A model generated the notes under the pieces. The model was not told the DNA's origin, ran no database searches, and saw only the letters and a list, made by a program, of their open reading frames with translations. The translations under genes were made by a program, and so were the position numbers. Shown here piece after piece: positions 35,150 to 48,300 of a stretch of DNA of 64,000 nucleotides. Source of the stretch: Gnetum montanum (taxonomy: Eukaryota > Streptophyta > Gnetopsida > Gnetales > Gnetaceae); assembly GCA_015680685.1 (NCBI GenBank), contig MNCI01028772.1:135749-199748 (forward strand), written 5' to 3'. How positions within the stretch are numbered: position 1 is the first letter of the stretch; each line of letters opens with the position of its first letter.

Positions 35150-37143
35150 AATATGTTGAAGGTTGGTGAAACCGCCTTGGGTTACCTTCGGGATAAGGTA
35201 ACCATTGGGGTTCTTGTCATTTATTAAGTCGTGGGTTGAGTGCATACACCCTAGACTCTTGTAGATGTAAGATCACTAGGCAACATCCCTTAGGATGGTC
35301 ATATTGGCATATCTCACATCCATTGTCATTGTCTATGTCTGAATCCACAACCTCTTCAGTGATGGCCATTTTTCGCTTACCCTTCCACTTCTCTCTTTTT
35401 CTTTTTGTCATGGTCACTACCTTACTCCCTAGACTCCTCTATGATTCTAAGAATAGTTTTAAACCTACTATCCAGGGAGTCCCACATTTGGTCTACCTTT
35501 TCCAATACTTCTATTGTTAAATTTTGGAGTGGCAAAGTTTTCCTATTCAGCATCTCTTTGAGTGGTGACTCTTCTTCCTCCTCACAGAATCTCACTCCCC
35601 TTTTTTAGAGGGAAGGATCTCAGTTGTACTCTTTCACACTTTCTCTCTTTCGTAGCTCACCTTCTTCTTTGGCTACTTGCTCTAACAATCTATGAATTTG
35701 ATGAGACCTAAGCTTTGATAATCTTCCTTGGGCATATGTTCCAAGGGTTCTTCTTGTTTCATGCCTAAGTCCATCCATGAGATGACGTAGTTGATCCTGC
35801 TACTCATAACCATGGCTAGGGCAACAATGTAATAGTGCGTAATAGTAGCCCATGGCAACATCCAAGGATTCATGGTTTCCTTGCTTCCATCCTTGGATTT
35901 GCTTTTGTAGGTTAGACACTCGGGAGTATGTTTGATACTTATCATTGAATAGTTCTAACATTGTACTCCACCTCTGAATGGATTCCAGTTCTAAGGACTG
36001 GTACCAACTTTCAGCTTCTTTCACTAGTTTCCTTGGGAATAACTTGAATTTTTGTCATTCGTTCTCTATGTGTTGCAAGGCACATGCATCGTGGAATGCT
36101 TGCCAATGATTTTGAGGATCAATGTTGTATCCCCCTTCAAATTGTGGGATGTTGTTGATGTCTAACCACTTGATCCTACTAACCTTTTGGTGCCTTGTGG
36201 AAACTCTTATGGCCTCCATTATATCTAGCATGCTTCTAGTTGCAAGTAGGGGTTCTTCGTGGTCATCTCGTTCATAGCGTCTATGGTGTCTATGCGGTTC
36301 CCTACTCTCCCTTCTTCTATGCCTTGATTCCTTAGAGTGCTCTTGTCCTCATTCTCAACTATCTCGTCGATGTTTTTCACTTTGTTTTCCTTTATCCTCA
36401 TGGTTGGTTTCCTTATGAATGCATCCGAACACTAAAGGAGAGGATGAATGTGATGATGAAGGTGAAGAAGAAGGAGAACCATTGCCATGATGGTTTTTTA
36501 TACCTTCTCTTTGGTGGTCTTGGCCTTGATCATGATTATGATCAAAATGTACATCCTTATCATGTGTTTGTGTTCCCTTGTTGAACACTTCATGTTCGTA
36601 GGGATTAGAACCAGGGTTGTGAACTGTGGAATGGAGGTTTTGATACACCACCTCCTAACCATCATTAGGAGGGGGAACATCATTTGGTGGGGAACCTATT
36701 GAAGCAGGTTCATCACCCTCAATTTTGCTTAAGACATGTCAGGCATTATGGGGCCATTTACCCTTCAAGGATGTGTGGTAACTCTCCTATCAAAAGTCTC
36801 ATTGACGTTGTGCTTCTGTGGGATGATAGTCCCTTGTTTCATGTTCGCATGCAATGTATTCCATGTATAAATGCAGCATGCCTATTCTTGTGATAGCATG
36901 AAGGAGCATGTTGGGGACTGATCGGTCTAGAGGTAATACTATGTTACCCTCCAAGTCTTTTCAATGCAGTTGTTCATCTTGGTGGAGAATAAAGGTGAAA
37001 TCGGGTACATACTCATTGTGATGAGTATATACCACCTAAAACTATTGAGGAACTGGTGGATCTTGGTTACATGTATTATGCCACTGACTGTCTCTTGTGT
37101 TAGTCATAGGCGGTGAAATGCTCTTATGCAAAGAAGAAGACAT
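35150..37143 (-). pseudogene. gag of element C
   Basis: Start ATG at 37143 (MSSSLHKSISPPMTNTRDSQ). The N-terminal block DFTFILHQDEQ...NIVLP matches element B. A serine/histidine-rich linker with SSSPSSSHSSSP (open piece 36651-36355) is followed by the core AESWYQSLELESIQRW, YYALLHCCPSHGYE (36024-35682) and LMDGLRHETRRTLGTYAQGR. The knuckle is CEICQYDHPKGCC (about 35317-35279), a CxxCxxxHxxxC pattern. Several stops and frameshifts are present, but long pieces remain open. Confidence 0.87.
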
Positions 37144-37269
37144 TTTTTTCTTGTTTGGTGTGTAATGTACCGTTGTCTTATCTTCCTTTAATTAACCCTA
37201 AGGATTCGTTCTAACATTCCAATGATATGGATGATTTCCTATGTTCTACGTAGCACACAAAAAACTAGG

Positions 37270-37287
37270 TCCTTGGCAATGGTGCCA
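37270..37287 (-). other. Primer-binding site of element C (tRNA-Asp type)
   Basis: Element strand TGGCACCATTGCCAAGGA, one base inside the LTR. It differs from TGGCGCCGTTGCCGGGGA by four G-to-A changes only. Confidence 0.88.
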
Positions 37288-37288
37288 A

Positions 37289-38068
37289 TGATGAGTGGTG
37301 AGGTACCCCTACACTCAACCATACAAATACAAGTGTTTCAAGCATGATCTGGTCGAACTCCAAGGATTAAGTGCTTACACACCTTAATGGAACACTTAGG
37401 GTTAATCAATCGTTGTCTTCCCAAACTTACTTGTATTGTCACGGCTGTATGGTTAAGTAAGCTTGAGGTATATGATTTTTTATAGCTTTTATCTTTTTCA
37501 TGTTTATGCTAATAAGGGAAGGTAAAGAGAACTAAGTGACTAAATTTCATTAACTATTCACTAACTAAGTTCTAATTGTTCCTAACACCAGTATCCATTC
37601 CCACTTTCCGTACGCATCTTGAACCAATGCAACGCTGCTGGGATTACCAAATGCTAGTCGCTACTGGGTTACCAAGTGCCACATGCATGATCGAAGCAGT
37701 CGTACTGAGTGTAGTTAACTAAGAGAGTCAAAGGTTAAGAGAGAGATTAATTAACTAGGAAAGCATTAAACATTCAATAATAATTAATTACTAATTAGCT
37801 TAATTCATATGTTGCAAGGTTTATCATAAAGTTTGTCTTTATTGCCGTACACAAATGTGTGCTCAGGTACAATTTGTTCGAATAAAGATCCATTCACTCT
37901 ATGACTCCTACTGTTGGCACAAAAAAATTATTCTAACTCTAGAATGGTAAAACTACAAGAGTTTGGCTAAGGGTCTAAGTCTAACTATTGGGATTGAAGG
38001 GCGTCGCCTGTTATTTATAGAAGATGAGGCAGGATGCAATATCGCATACGCAATTTCGTGGCTCATCA
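37289..38068 (-). repeat. 5' LTR of element C
   Basis: Partner of 31081-31868, with the same edges. The TATA-like element is at 38011-38019 on the minus strand. The 60-codon open frame 37963-38145 crosses the edge into element E and is chimeric. Confidence 0.93.
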
Positions 38069-38073
38069 CAAGG

Positions 38074-38640
38074 AATGTGTGGAATGTCACTAGACCTAAT
38101 GGAATCTGTGATTTGATTCCTATGACATTTGAACAAGTGAAGTAGAAAAGCTCACTTAATGTTTCTTTAATCCTTCTAAGAAAGAGGGAACATATTAAGG
38201 AACATGATGAAACTAGTTTTTGTTTTATTATTATGGCAATAGTTGCAACTAACCCTAATTATGTGTAGGTTAAACTTCATATAGGTATGCTAGGCTAGAA
38301 AGAGAAAATTTTCAAGGTATTTAAAGGAAAATTGGATTAATTACCACTAATTAGGAATGAACAACATCAAATTGTATTCATTCCTAGTGCTACCATTTCA
38401 AATAAGAGAGCTTACTAGATGGTACCAAATCAACAGGTTGAATTGCAAAGGCAAGTAGAGGGGTTACTTGCAAATGACTTTATGACAAAATCCATTTCAC
38501 CTTGTACAGTTCTAGTAGTGCTAGTGCCAAAGAAGCATAATGATAAATGAGGGATGTGCATTGATTCTAGGGCATTGAATTGCATAATAGTGGGATACAA
38601 TGTTTTCTATTCCAAGGATGCATGATATTCTTAATGTACT
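38074..38640 (+). pseudogene. Protease end and start of RT of element E
   Basis: It continues from 31080 after element C: NVWNVTRPNGICDLIPMTF (38077-38133). A linker region follows. RT begins with RQVEGLLANDFMTKSISPC (about 38450-38505), VLVPKKHNDK, MCIDSRALNCIIVGY (about 38550-38600), and MHDILNVL up to 38640, where element D begins. One stop replaces the W of the KxxxWRMCIDS motif. Confidence 0.85.
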
Positions 38641-40227
38641 TGAAACACCACCAAATCTAGACTACAGTGTCCCAGTTGCAAATTTTGGCAAAGTGTGGGA
38701 ACTATGCTCAATTCCTTTGTAGAGCATAGAGAGTGTAGTCTTCCAAAGCATAGTTAGTTGGAGGGAAAATTTTGAAAATTTTGCCTAAGTGTTGAGACTA
38801 CAATCTTCCCTAAGCACAATATTCCAAAGCATAGTCAGCCTCTCAAGGAGAGCATAGTCAAAAGGAGATTAGCTTCACAAATTTTGCCAAGTCCCAAGAC
38901 TATGGTTGACCCCAATTGAGAGTGTATTCAACCTCTTAGGGAGAGCATAGTCTACAAAAAATCCAATTTTCTCACAGATTCCACCAACATTAAGACTACA
39001 CTTACCCCTAACCCAGAGTGTAGTCACCTTTTAAAAGAGTGTAATTAGTAAGAACATTCTCTAGTGGCCTCCATAACATAGCAACAATGCTCAGCTTAGC
39101 TCCAAAATGCAATCAACTCACCTTCAGCAAGCGTAGTTAGAAAAATACTTCTTTTTTGTATTCCCTTTTGCCCCAAAATTGTAACTATGCTAGACCCCAC
39201 GTAAGAGCATGGAGAGCATAGTCCTATAGAGTGTAGTCTCTAAGTTTCATTTTTCAGGTACCTCGTAGTCCTCTCAGCACACACACATGTAGTTGGTAGC
39301 ATAGTCATAGTCGTACAGAGTCTCGTAGAGTCTAGAAAAGCATAGCAAAGCACAACACCATCAATACCATCAACATCATCAGCACACCACATGGACAGTA
39401 ACTATGTTGAGCATAGTCCCAGCTGTTTCATCCACCATGTGGTAGCCATCCTACATTTCCCACTAACCCTAAACCTATAAATACCCATGTCCTCAAAATT
39501 TGCAAAAGAAGGGGGAAGGAGGAAAAGAAAAAAAATTCAATAGGCAGTTAGAGAATATGGTGAATGAAAGGCACATTGGTGAACTAGCAAATAGGTGAAG
39601 TTGCAGACCACTGAAGATCCCTGTAGCCCAGAAAAATAGTGCATCTAGTAGTACATTGCAACGACCAACTAGACAAATAGAGATGCCTTGGAAGAACACC
39701 AATCTTAGTGGCTAGATAGCCCAAGGACTATGACTACGTTATCCACCTACACTTGATGTACACCACATACCTTCTAGCCTCCTTCTTAATGTTAACTATG
39801 CTCAACCCTATTTAGGGTGGTACTCTACTTCATTCTCTCTATTTCTTGGCATTGTCTACATTTTATTTACGTTTTTTGCCATTTTACCATGTAGCCATGC
39901 TTGAAACCACACTCAGGTAGTAGTTCCCATGCATTGACACCATCTGTCTTGCTAAAACCTTTGACTATGCTTGTCCCCTTAGGTGCCTACAACTACACTT
40001 GACCCCAATGACACCACAAACACTACCTGCACCCTTAGCATTATCTCACATTAGCATCGTAGCTAACCATGATACACCACCATTGCATCTAGTAAGTCCT
40101 TGTTCAATTAGCCAGACTATTCAAGGTGCCCCATCTCCACCTCTAGTAGGCCATCACATGGATTTAGGGTTAGGCTATGTGCTCATGGATCTTGGTGTTC
40201 CAGTAGTTGATGTTTTTGATCGTTACA
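38641..40227 (+). repeat. 5' LTR of element D
   Basis: Starts TGAAACACC, ends CGTTACA. Contains TATAAATA at 39476-39483. The part upstream of the TATA (38700-39330) is full of imperfect AGAGCATAGTC / GAGTGTAGTC motifs. It aligns with 55603-56879 from about 38920 on; the first 280 bases are not evident in the 3' copy. Confidence 0.87.
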
Positions 40228-40232
40228 ATTTC

Positions 40233-40249
40233 TAGCACTAGAAGGAGGG
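40233..40249 (+). other. Primer-binding site of element D
   Basis: TAGCACTAGAAGGAGGG, six bases after the LTR. Element G has TGGCGCTAGAAGGAGGG at the same place (61094-61110), so both use the same primer. The tRNA could not be named with confidence from memory. Confidence 0.7.
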
Positions 40250-41639
40250 TTGAATCATTTTTTCAAACTCTTTTGTGGCTGTCTTGCATGGTATCTACAT
40301 CACAATTGCTAACTTTGGGCCAGTGTTAGATTATAACACCCTTGTGAACCTGCTACATGCACAACAGTAACTAGATCTTAGGCCAGTGTAGGCACTATCT
40401 ATTAACCTATTGGTGTAGATTAGACCCCATAGTCAGTCCATCAAGACCTTGCATAGCAACCCAAATCACACTCATTTTCACTCTCTGTTAAATTCTCATC
40501 ATTTTTAGCTAAAGCATAGTCATCTCTAGCATAGCTAGCATAGTTCACTCTCTGGCATGGAGAACATAGTCAATGTAGTTCACTCTTTAGCATGGAGAGT
40601 GTACTTAGCATAGTTAGTGGTGTTAGCTAGGATACAGTCATTTTTGCATAGTCCATAGTGTTTTGTAACTAGCAACCCCTACAGTCCCCTCTTACAACTT
40701 GATATGATCCATGAACCCATAACAACCTTCAATTTCAATATTGAATGCACTTGAGATCTTGCCCATCGAAGAAGAGACTAGGATTGACATCCTTGGGAGT
40801 CTCGTAATGGCAGGATGAAGGCAATCCCTTAGGTTACATGGTCAAGACCCAAAATACACTACATTAAACAATGATTAGTACAACTTCATATGCATGAAGA
40901 TTCAAGCAAGGTTATCTATAGAACACTTTGACATGGAGGCAAAATGAAACTATGAGTTGATCCACCACAATAGATGGAAGTATATCCCCTTTGACAGAGC
41001 CCTACCATTGGCTATTAGCGTAGCTCATTCGAGTAGGTAAGTGCGATGTAGGAATGGACTATGAGGAGGCCCTACAAGAGGAAGAGGACAATTTCAAAGC
41101 TCACTTTGAGCATGAAGGCTCTTTCCACACTATGTTCTAGCAAGTGATCCCTAATCTAGCTCCTCCTTAGTTTCATTCACCCATTCTCCTTGAGATGGTC
41201 ATAGCACTAGCATCAGCTTCCCACTCCACTAGGCCTAGGTCAATGCTTCTAATAGCAATGCATCAGACACAATGCATACATTATGATGTAGTGGCTCATG
41301 GCATCATCGCAACCGACTCAGCCATCTTTGCCTATAGCAATCGCACTAGCTCAGCCATATGTCCATGTAGGGCTTGTCTCTAGTCCCCAAATGACTCAAG
41401 TATTCTACATCTTACCTATTTCATTAGTGCCCCCTATGCTAGCCCAACCCACGTGTGCATTTCTTACCCCAATTATCATTCCCATAGCACAACTAATGCA
41501 TCAAGCACATCACATGGTTCTATAACCTGCAACCAGATCATGGGTTGCATAGCCAGTCTAGCAACAGATATCACAATAAGCATAGCAGATAACATAGCTA
41601 GCATAGCTAGCTAGAACATCTTAAAACCTAGACCAGGTG
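40250..41639 (+). other. 5' region of element D before gag
   Basis: AT-rich leader with further AGCATAGT/GTGTACTT-like motifs (40500-40640). From about 40740 to 41600 short open pieces occur (41195-41383, 41298-41525), rich in codons for Ala, Pro and Gln. Some Ogre elements have an extra ORF here. No conserved domain is recognised, so this is left open. Confidence 0.4.
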
Positions 41640-43100
41640 TTCTAGATGATCTAGAGCTTGACAGAAGAGATGAGGCAACTCAAAGCTACCTTCTTTGAAA
41701 CTATCAAAGTCATGGACTTCTACTAGGATGACCCTATAGGTCTTGTGGTCTTAGCTCTAACTCTTCCAACTAGAGTCTCACCAAATACAATAGTTAGAGA
41801 GATCCCAATGCACATTTGACCATGTTTAGGTTTAAGTGCCTATTATTGAAATCATGGCTGCATGCAATCATGCATGTGTTCACCATGTCACTAACCAGAA
41901 AAGCATTAAATTGGTACCATACACTACCCAGAGGCTCAATCTCCTCTTTGGAGGACCTCTTGAGCTAATTCATAACATGCTTCAAATACAATTTGAAGCT
42001 AGAGCCAACCTTAGACTAACTAATGCAAGTCAAGCAGGGCCACCTAGAGCTTTTGTAGAAGTTCATTCAATGCTAGAGTGCCTTGCTAAATGAAATACAA
42101 GAGCTAATAGCTAAAGCACATCTCCTAGCCATTTTCAAGGGCATAGTCAACAACTTTATAAAGTCAAGACTGTATTACCTGGATCCATAATCCCTAAGCT
42201 AAGCCTTCACTCAAACCAAAAGCATAGAAGATGCAACAGAAGTTAGCAAGGACCTAACCTATGTGGCCTACAAGAGCTAGCTTGCAAGGAGGGACAAATA
42301 CAAGGGAAAGTAGAAAGCAATGGTGGTAACTATAGTCAAAGAAGCCAAAGCAACCAACTAGGGGTAGACGGTTAAGCAGCCCAAAGCCGTGGCTAGCAAC
42401 AAAGCTACCAAGTCTAGGACTAAGGCAATCAACTAGCTTACATCCTTGGTGGCCATAGTGCAAGTTATCCAAAGACCCAACTTTGAGTGCAAGGATTTCT
42501 TTAAGTATACCCCATTACTACTAAAGCCTTTAAAGCTACTAGACTAATTGTTAAAAGCTAGACTTATCCAATACAAAAAAATGTTTGAGGTTACTATAAA
42601 AAACATGATAGATATTGAAATCTACTAGGAAATCCCACTTTGACAGCACTAAACAAGCCCCTGGTCCCAAGACACTTTAGGCTAGACCAATTTTACCATT
42701 ACCACCAGTTTCCTAGCCATAGCATGGACTTTTGCTTAGTCTTGCAAGACAACTTGCAAAGGATGATCGATAGAGGCAAGCTAGTACTCAATACTACAAA
42801 CCTAGTTAGGCCTTAGAACTAGTCCATGAGGGTGTACAATGATCCTCTAAATGTAGATAACATTAACTATGTCATAAATGCTATTGATGTTGATGATGAT
42901 CTAGGACTAGTACAGTAGCCATTCATGGTCTGGGTGTCCTCTTGTAGTGAAAGGATTTCCTTGTCCCCCATGGGTTTGAGGCCTTCTTTCATTATTAGAG
43001 CACCACCTCAAGCATCCACTATTCCCTTCATAGTTAGGATCCCCTCGCATGTTGCATCAACAACAATTGTTCATCCATCCTTTATCATCAGAGTGTCATA
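41640..43100 (+). pseudogene. gag of element D
   Basis: Heavily decayed Tat-type gag. Recognisable pieces are LLAIFKGIVNNFIKSRLYYLDP (about 42122-42185, first 20 residues cited loosely), YTPLLLKPLKLLD (about 42508-42545), which matches the PLP-type block before the knuckle in Tat gag proteins, and YHYHQFPSHSMDFCLVLQDN (about 42700-42760) followed by MIDRGKL. That last part corresponds to the C-H-H-C knuckle, with the first Cys lost. An 85-codon open piece lies at 41836-42093. Stops are very frequent, mainly TAG. Confidence 0.6.
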
Positions 43101-43689
43101 ACATGTTGGCCCCTCACCTGTTCAAATCCTAGTAGTAGCAAACGCATCAATCCCTTCCTTTCTAAGGGCCAAATTACTGGCAACATTGGTAGGCCCTTGA
43201 GGTGGCAACATAGGAGATCCAACGATCATCTTGTAGAAAAGAAGATTAGGTAACATCTAGATTAAAGAGTGTTGGGTCCACCAAAGTCAATTCCTATATC
43301 TACGGCTCCTATGGCCAAAACAACTGAAGAATCCACAACAAGAAAGCACTGAGGCCTCTAAGCAAGCCAACCAAACAAAGTGTAAGTAACCTCCATGAGA
43401 AATTCATCTCTTAGGCTGAATGGAAGAAGTCAAGGCCAATAAAAATGTAGCTAATGGCAAAGAATTCATTAACACCTTAGCCCAAGTCAAACAAGTGCTT
43501 AAATAGAAAAATACAACATTAAGCTTATTTGACCTAATCATAACCTCATCTACCCAATGCAAAGCATTGGTGTGGATGTTGACCTGCATCCTTGTTATAG
43601 AGGACATCCCTATATATGAGACCTCCATCCTTGCAATGATGTTTCCTCCTACACCATAAGAATCGAGTTCAACACCCCTAACATTTCAC

Positions 43690-44320
43690 AATGAAGTAAT
43701 CAAGGTCAATCCTGAGAGGGGTGAGGTCATAACAACTCTTATGTTTATTACAATACATGTTGGGCAATGCAAGATCTACAAAATGCATGTCAATGAAAGA
43801 GAAAAAATGAATGTAATACCATACACTATTGTGGATAAGCTAGGCCTCATAAATCAAATCAGGCCAACCAAAATTACATGCTTGAAATCCTTCAATGGGT
43901 CACACATCATTGTCAGGGGCACTATTACTATATCTTTTGTAGCAAGGGACTAATTCCCCATCACTGCCAAGTTCATTATCATAGAAGAGATGCTAGGCTT
44001 CAACTTAATATTTCATAGACCTTGGTTGGTCTAATTATGAGTCATCTCCTCTCTAATTCATTAAGAAATCCACCTCCCATATGAAGGTGCTGGAGTTATC
44101 ATCCATGGTAATAACATTGCCCCCTTAGCCATCAATAATGTAGACATGGAGAAAGGGTCAGAGGTTGAGTTTCCTGATGAAACACCTATGGAAAATAATG
44201 AGATGCATGAATCAGATATAATTCAAAGAGTGGTAGAAGCCAGTAACCTCCTCGAGGATGTCCTTTGGGTAGAGTTACCCTTTGATGTAGCAAGCAAAGG
44301 TCAAGGGGATTACTAGATAG
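43690..44320 (+). pseudogene. Protease of element D
   Basis: Open piece 43741-43953 with MNVIPYTIVDKLGL, PTKITCLKSFNGSHIIVRG and TITISFVARD, then FIIIEEMLGFNLIFHRPWL (about 43975-44030). The order is that of Tat protease: active site, hydrophobic strand, GF/G flap, the GR.W block. The active-site Asp-Ser/Gly region is replaced (HVNEREKMNV), so it is inactive. It is followed by an acidic linker (VDMEKGSEVEFPDETPMENN, about 44140-44200) up to the duplicated edge of the 6.7 kb interval. Confidence 0.72.
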
Positions 44321-44420
44321 TGTAATCTAAACCCTACATGCCACCTAACCCACACTGGGTTAAGAAGCTTAGTTCAAAATGTAGAGTTATCCTTTGATGT
44401 AGCAATCAAAGGTCAAGGTA
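44270..44420 (+). repeat. Direct duplication at the left edge of the D interval
   Basis: A stretch of about 37 bases (AGAGTTACCCTTTGATGTAG onward) at 44270-44306 recurs at 44383-44419 with three changes, 113 bases apart. The first copy is followed by GGGGATTAC and the second by GTACCCCC. The second copy ends in AAGGTAC, which could act as a splice donor. Confidence 0.7.
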
Positions 44421-45352
44421 CCCCCTTAGTTCAAAATGTGTTAGGTGCTTACCCACTATTCATGTCTAGATGCCATGTATTTTATTTTTTGCATATGTTG
44501 CATTTTTTTGCAGTAGATTAACATTGTAGCATGTTACTTGCATTTAGCTTGATTGCTCATATCACACATTGGTTTGCTTAGTTTATGAATTTATTTACTT
44601 TTTTTATGCATTCATCTACATTGTCTATGCATTTGCTTGCTTATTTTACACTTCTACAGTTATGCTTTAATGCATGAAAAACATCAAAAATGCATTAAAC
44701 TCATAAAAAAAATCACAAAAAAGAGAGATAGCAATATGTGGTCCATAATGGCCTTAAACTATCATGGTGGCCCACCATGGCCTTAAATTGGGCAATCCAT
44801 GGCCTGCTATGACCTAAAACTGGCAAGTTGTATCACCTTTAACCCTGTAGCAATGGCCCACCATGGCCTTAAACTAGCAACACATGGCTTGAAATGGCCA
44901 AAAATTAGCATTGGCCCTCTTGCTATGGCCTTAAACTAGCATGAGTCCAATGAAGGTTTTAAATTGACAATAGTCATTATGGCTCGCAATGGCCTAGACT
45001 CGCTATGGCTCACAATGGCCTAGAATTACTATGGCTTGCAATTGTTGAGTATCACTATGGTTTACAATGGCTCAGTATTATTATCATTTCATAACCCTAG
45101 GCTAGCATAACACATCTTTTCCACATTAATTCATCACTTACACATGTTAGCATAGGTTACATTATGAGCATAATCATAGCAAAATGTGAGAAAATCATCA
45201 TATGGGCATGAAGTTTGCACGTTACACTTAGCAAATAGTCATACATAACAAAATATAGCATGAATAGAAATACATACCCATAACATAGCATGATTAGCAT
45301 TACATAACAAAAATATAGTGAAAACCCCCATGGGAGATATATTTGATCATGC
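44421..45352 (+). repeat. Degenerate GGCCTTAAACTAGCA repeats in element D
   Basis: 44740-45080 holds about a dozen imperfect 20-35 base units built on GGCCTTAAACTAGCA and CAATGGCCCACCATGGCC. Similar units (GACCTTAAACTAGG, ACATTAAATTGGCA) recur after integrase at 54580-54790. Variable tandem repeats are known in large Tat/Ogre elements. No gene is seen. Confidence 0.55.
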
Positions 45353-48300
45353 TTAGCTAGTAGCATTAGGTGGAGGTGGAAGTTTCGCTTCCTCTAGCAA
45401 GTTGTTGGAGCCTTCAACATTGTCTGGTACTTGCTATAATCGAAAATAAATATACACAATTAGTAAGGACACATTACATGTAGCAATCTAACTCAAAAAC
45501 TCAAAAAGCATAAAAAATATAAAATAATGTAGCAAAAACTAGCCTAGGAGGGTCCCAAATTAATGAGCTTTGGAGGTAACTTTCCAAGGCCAACCTCTAA
45601 GTGACAAAATATTTTAGCTTCAAAAAATTTTGTTTAGTCTTCTTGACCAAATTCAATGCTTGCAAGGGTCTTACCTTTGTCCATGATGGTCCATGCAGGT
45701 GGATCCATGGAAAATGCGATAGAAGATGCTTCTCCAAAGGGGGTGATGATCTACCTCACAAGAGAGTCACTCATAACTCTATGCTATGCAAACATGTCAT
45801 ACATCTGCTTCTCATTAGTCATGTTAAAAAAAATGTTGAGGTGACAAAGTTTAGTAGAATCTTCCTTATACCATTGCAAGTACACATCACACTCCCACTT
45901 GTATTGACACTTATGATTTTCCTATGTTTGTGCCCACTTTTAAACCTTTGTGCTATAGTTTTTTAAGTCTTGGATTTTCTGAATAAGCAAGTACATCTAG
46001 ATTTTCTACTCTACTATCTTCCATGTTGCCTGATTCTTACCTCTTAGTGTGGTCTAGTATCTAACATACTCAATTTTAGAGGTATGCTAGGTGCTATCTC
46101 TTTACGATCTAGCCATTATAAAGTCATACATATATTGAAGATCCTTGATCTTCTCATTTTGGCTAGCCATCTTTTCCCATAGTTCATGCATACATTTTCA
46201 CATGTGTTCATTCGAGCACCTGTAGATCCATAACAACTTGGCATAGGAAAGCACACACTTGTTAGATGTCTCATACATATGATGAGGCACTTAATCAACC
46301 TTGAGAGGAAGGTTGGGTAAAGCATCCACCTTTGTCACCTTACTCGAATCCCATTGTAGCTTAGGACCTATATTCGTATAACAATCGATCAACCTCAGCT
46401 GAAAACTAACCATTTAAGTACTAAGTAGGATAGCACAAAGCATGATAGCACTACACACATACTTAGTTTTAGGTTTTCTTGTAACAAGTGGTCCACCATG
46501 TCCTTGACAATGCCTTTCATAAAAGCAAATTTATTCGGCATCTCTACTAATGACTCCATGTAGTAGATTTACATAAGATTGCTAGTTAGAACATTTGATG
46601 TTGTAATATAATGATGCAATTAGCACATGGCTAATACAACTAAATGTAACAAAGTAAACAATGGTAGATAAATGACAACAAAAGTAGATTACCTAATAAG
46701 TCCTCAGGCATGAGTGCAGGGGGCTCACTTGGCTACATAGCATCAAACAAAGTATCGAAATTGCTGCTATCAAGGTGGAGTAACCCCTCTTCTTCCAATT
46801 TTTAGAGGGTCTCTTCCACTTGTTGAATCTCATCTCTATGAGTTACCTCCTCGTCAGCCCAAGGGAGAGCTTCCTTCACTATCACTTCAGCTGTTGCTCT
46901 TGCAACCCTCTCTTCTTTTTCTACAACTAATACATATACAGGTAAAGCATAGTATCATTAGCTAATTAACACTATGGCATAAAAAACAACATAAAAAAAT
47001 ATATGCATAAATACAACTAAAGCATATAGCATCTATGCATACCAACCTGCAACATCCTCATGCAAACCTTGTAGCTTAATGTAGATCTTTTTACTATTTG
47101 GCTTCATGACCTCTGGGGTAGCCTCCTCTTGAGGTCATGACCTCTTGATATTGGCCTTAGATGACCCCACCATCTCTGCTATGTATTGATCTGACTCACT
47201 CATATCCTTGGTGCTAATTGGAGGACCCTCACTTGCATTATCGCGTGAATAATATGAATGCCCCACAGAATGATGGTTATTACTAATAGCAACTCATTGA
47301 TCCCCTCTGGTGGGGGGGGGGGGGGGGGGGGGNNNNNNNNNNNNNNNNNNNNNNNNNNNNNNNNNNNNNNNNNNNNNNNNNNNNNNNNNNNNNNNNNNNN
47401 NNNNNNNNNNNNNNNNNNNNNNNNNNNNNNNNNNNNNNNNNNNNNNNNNNNNNNNNNNNNNNNNNNNNNNNNNNNNNNNNNNNNNNNNNNNNNNNNNNNN
47501 NNNNNNNNNNNNNNNNNNNNNNNGGGGGGGGGGGGGGGGGGGGGGGGGGTGGGGGTTCCTATGTGTGTGTGGTCAAAAAATTGCATTTAACCCATAGCTT
47601 GGATAGTTGCTCATGGTCCTGCACCACCCATTTTCCATTAACCCGCATGACCAGAAGCTTTGCAAACCTTCATAGGTATCTTGTAAAGAACATAAAGTGC
47701 ACATGGGACCTCTCTTGGAGGTTAAATTAGAGCCTAGAAATCTCTACATGTAGCTTGGTGGCTATGTACCTAGCCTAGTTAAACCTCATACCCTCTAGAA
47801 GCACCTCTTTCATCAGCCGTGCCTATTCCATCCCTAGGATCTTTTCTTGAAAAAGTAGCTTTGAAAAGGCACAAGTGTAGAATAGAGGGTAGAGATCATA
47901 CACCTCAGGCACCCACACATCTTTGATTGATATGCCTTTGTGAGATTGAGTGGCCCCCAAATAGTCCTTGATCTCCTCTTTGTCGTCCGTCTCCCTGCTT
48001 GCCTTATCAATAATCATTGAGCTATCAGTAAGGATGCTAAAGAGATTAACAAATCAAGTCTTGCTAGGGTCCAGCACTACTATCACGTAGTGGATGTGGG
48101 CGACAACTTGCTTGACATTGCTACTAAAGGAGTCAATGATGGTAACTATTTCGGCCACTAGCTAAGGGCTAAGAAAAGGTCCACTAACCTAGCATGTATG
48201 AGTTAAGTCATCAATGCATCTGGCACTCTCTGGCATAGCTAGCGTTGCGCACCTTCTACATCCCTATATTTCATGATGAGGGTGGCCTCTGTACAACTTG

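Larger units (their letters stand above)
31081..38068 (-). mobile_element. Element C: Athila-type non-autonomous retrotransposon with intact ends
   Basis: 6,988 bases on the minus strand with LTRs 37289-38068 (5') and 31081-31868 (3'), tRNA-Asp-type primer site, gag, protease and a 2 kb post-pol region, and a polypurine end reading CATGGGGGTA before the 3' LTR. Perfect five-base target copies CAAGG flank it (31076-31080, 38069-38073), and it splits the protease-RT frame of element E. RT, RNase H and integrase are absent. The two LTRs look very alike by eye, which suggests the most recent insertion in the window. Confidence 0.94.

Noticed and set aside
47200-47597. Long glycine or proline frames across the gap
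   Set aside because: They consist of poly-G/poly-C and N; artefacts of a homopolymer and an assembly gap.
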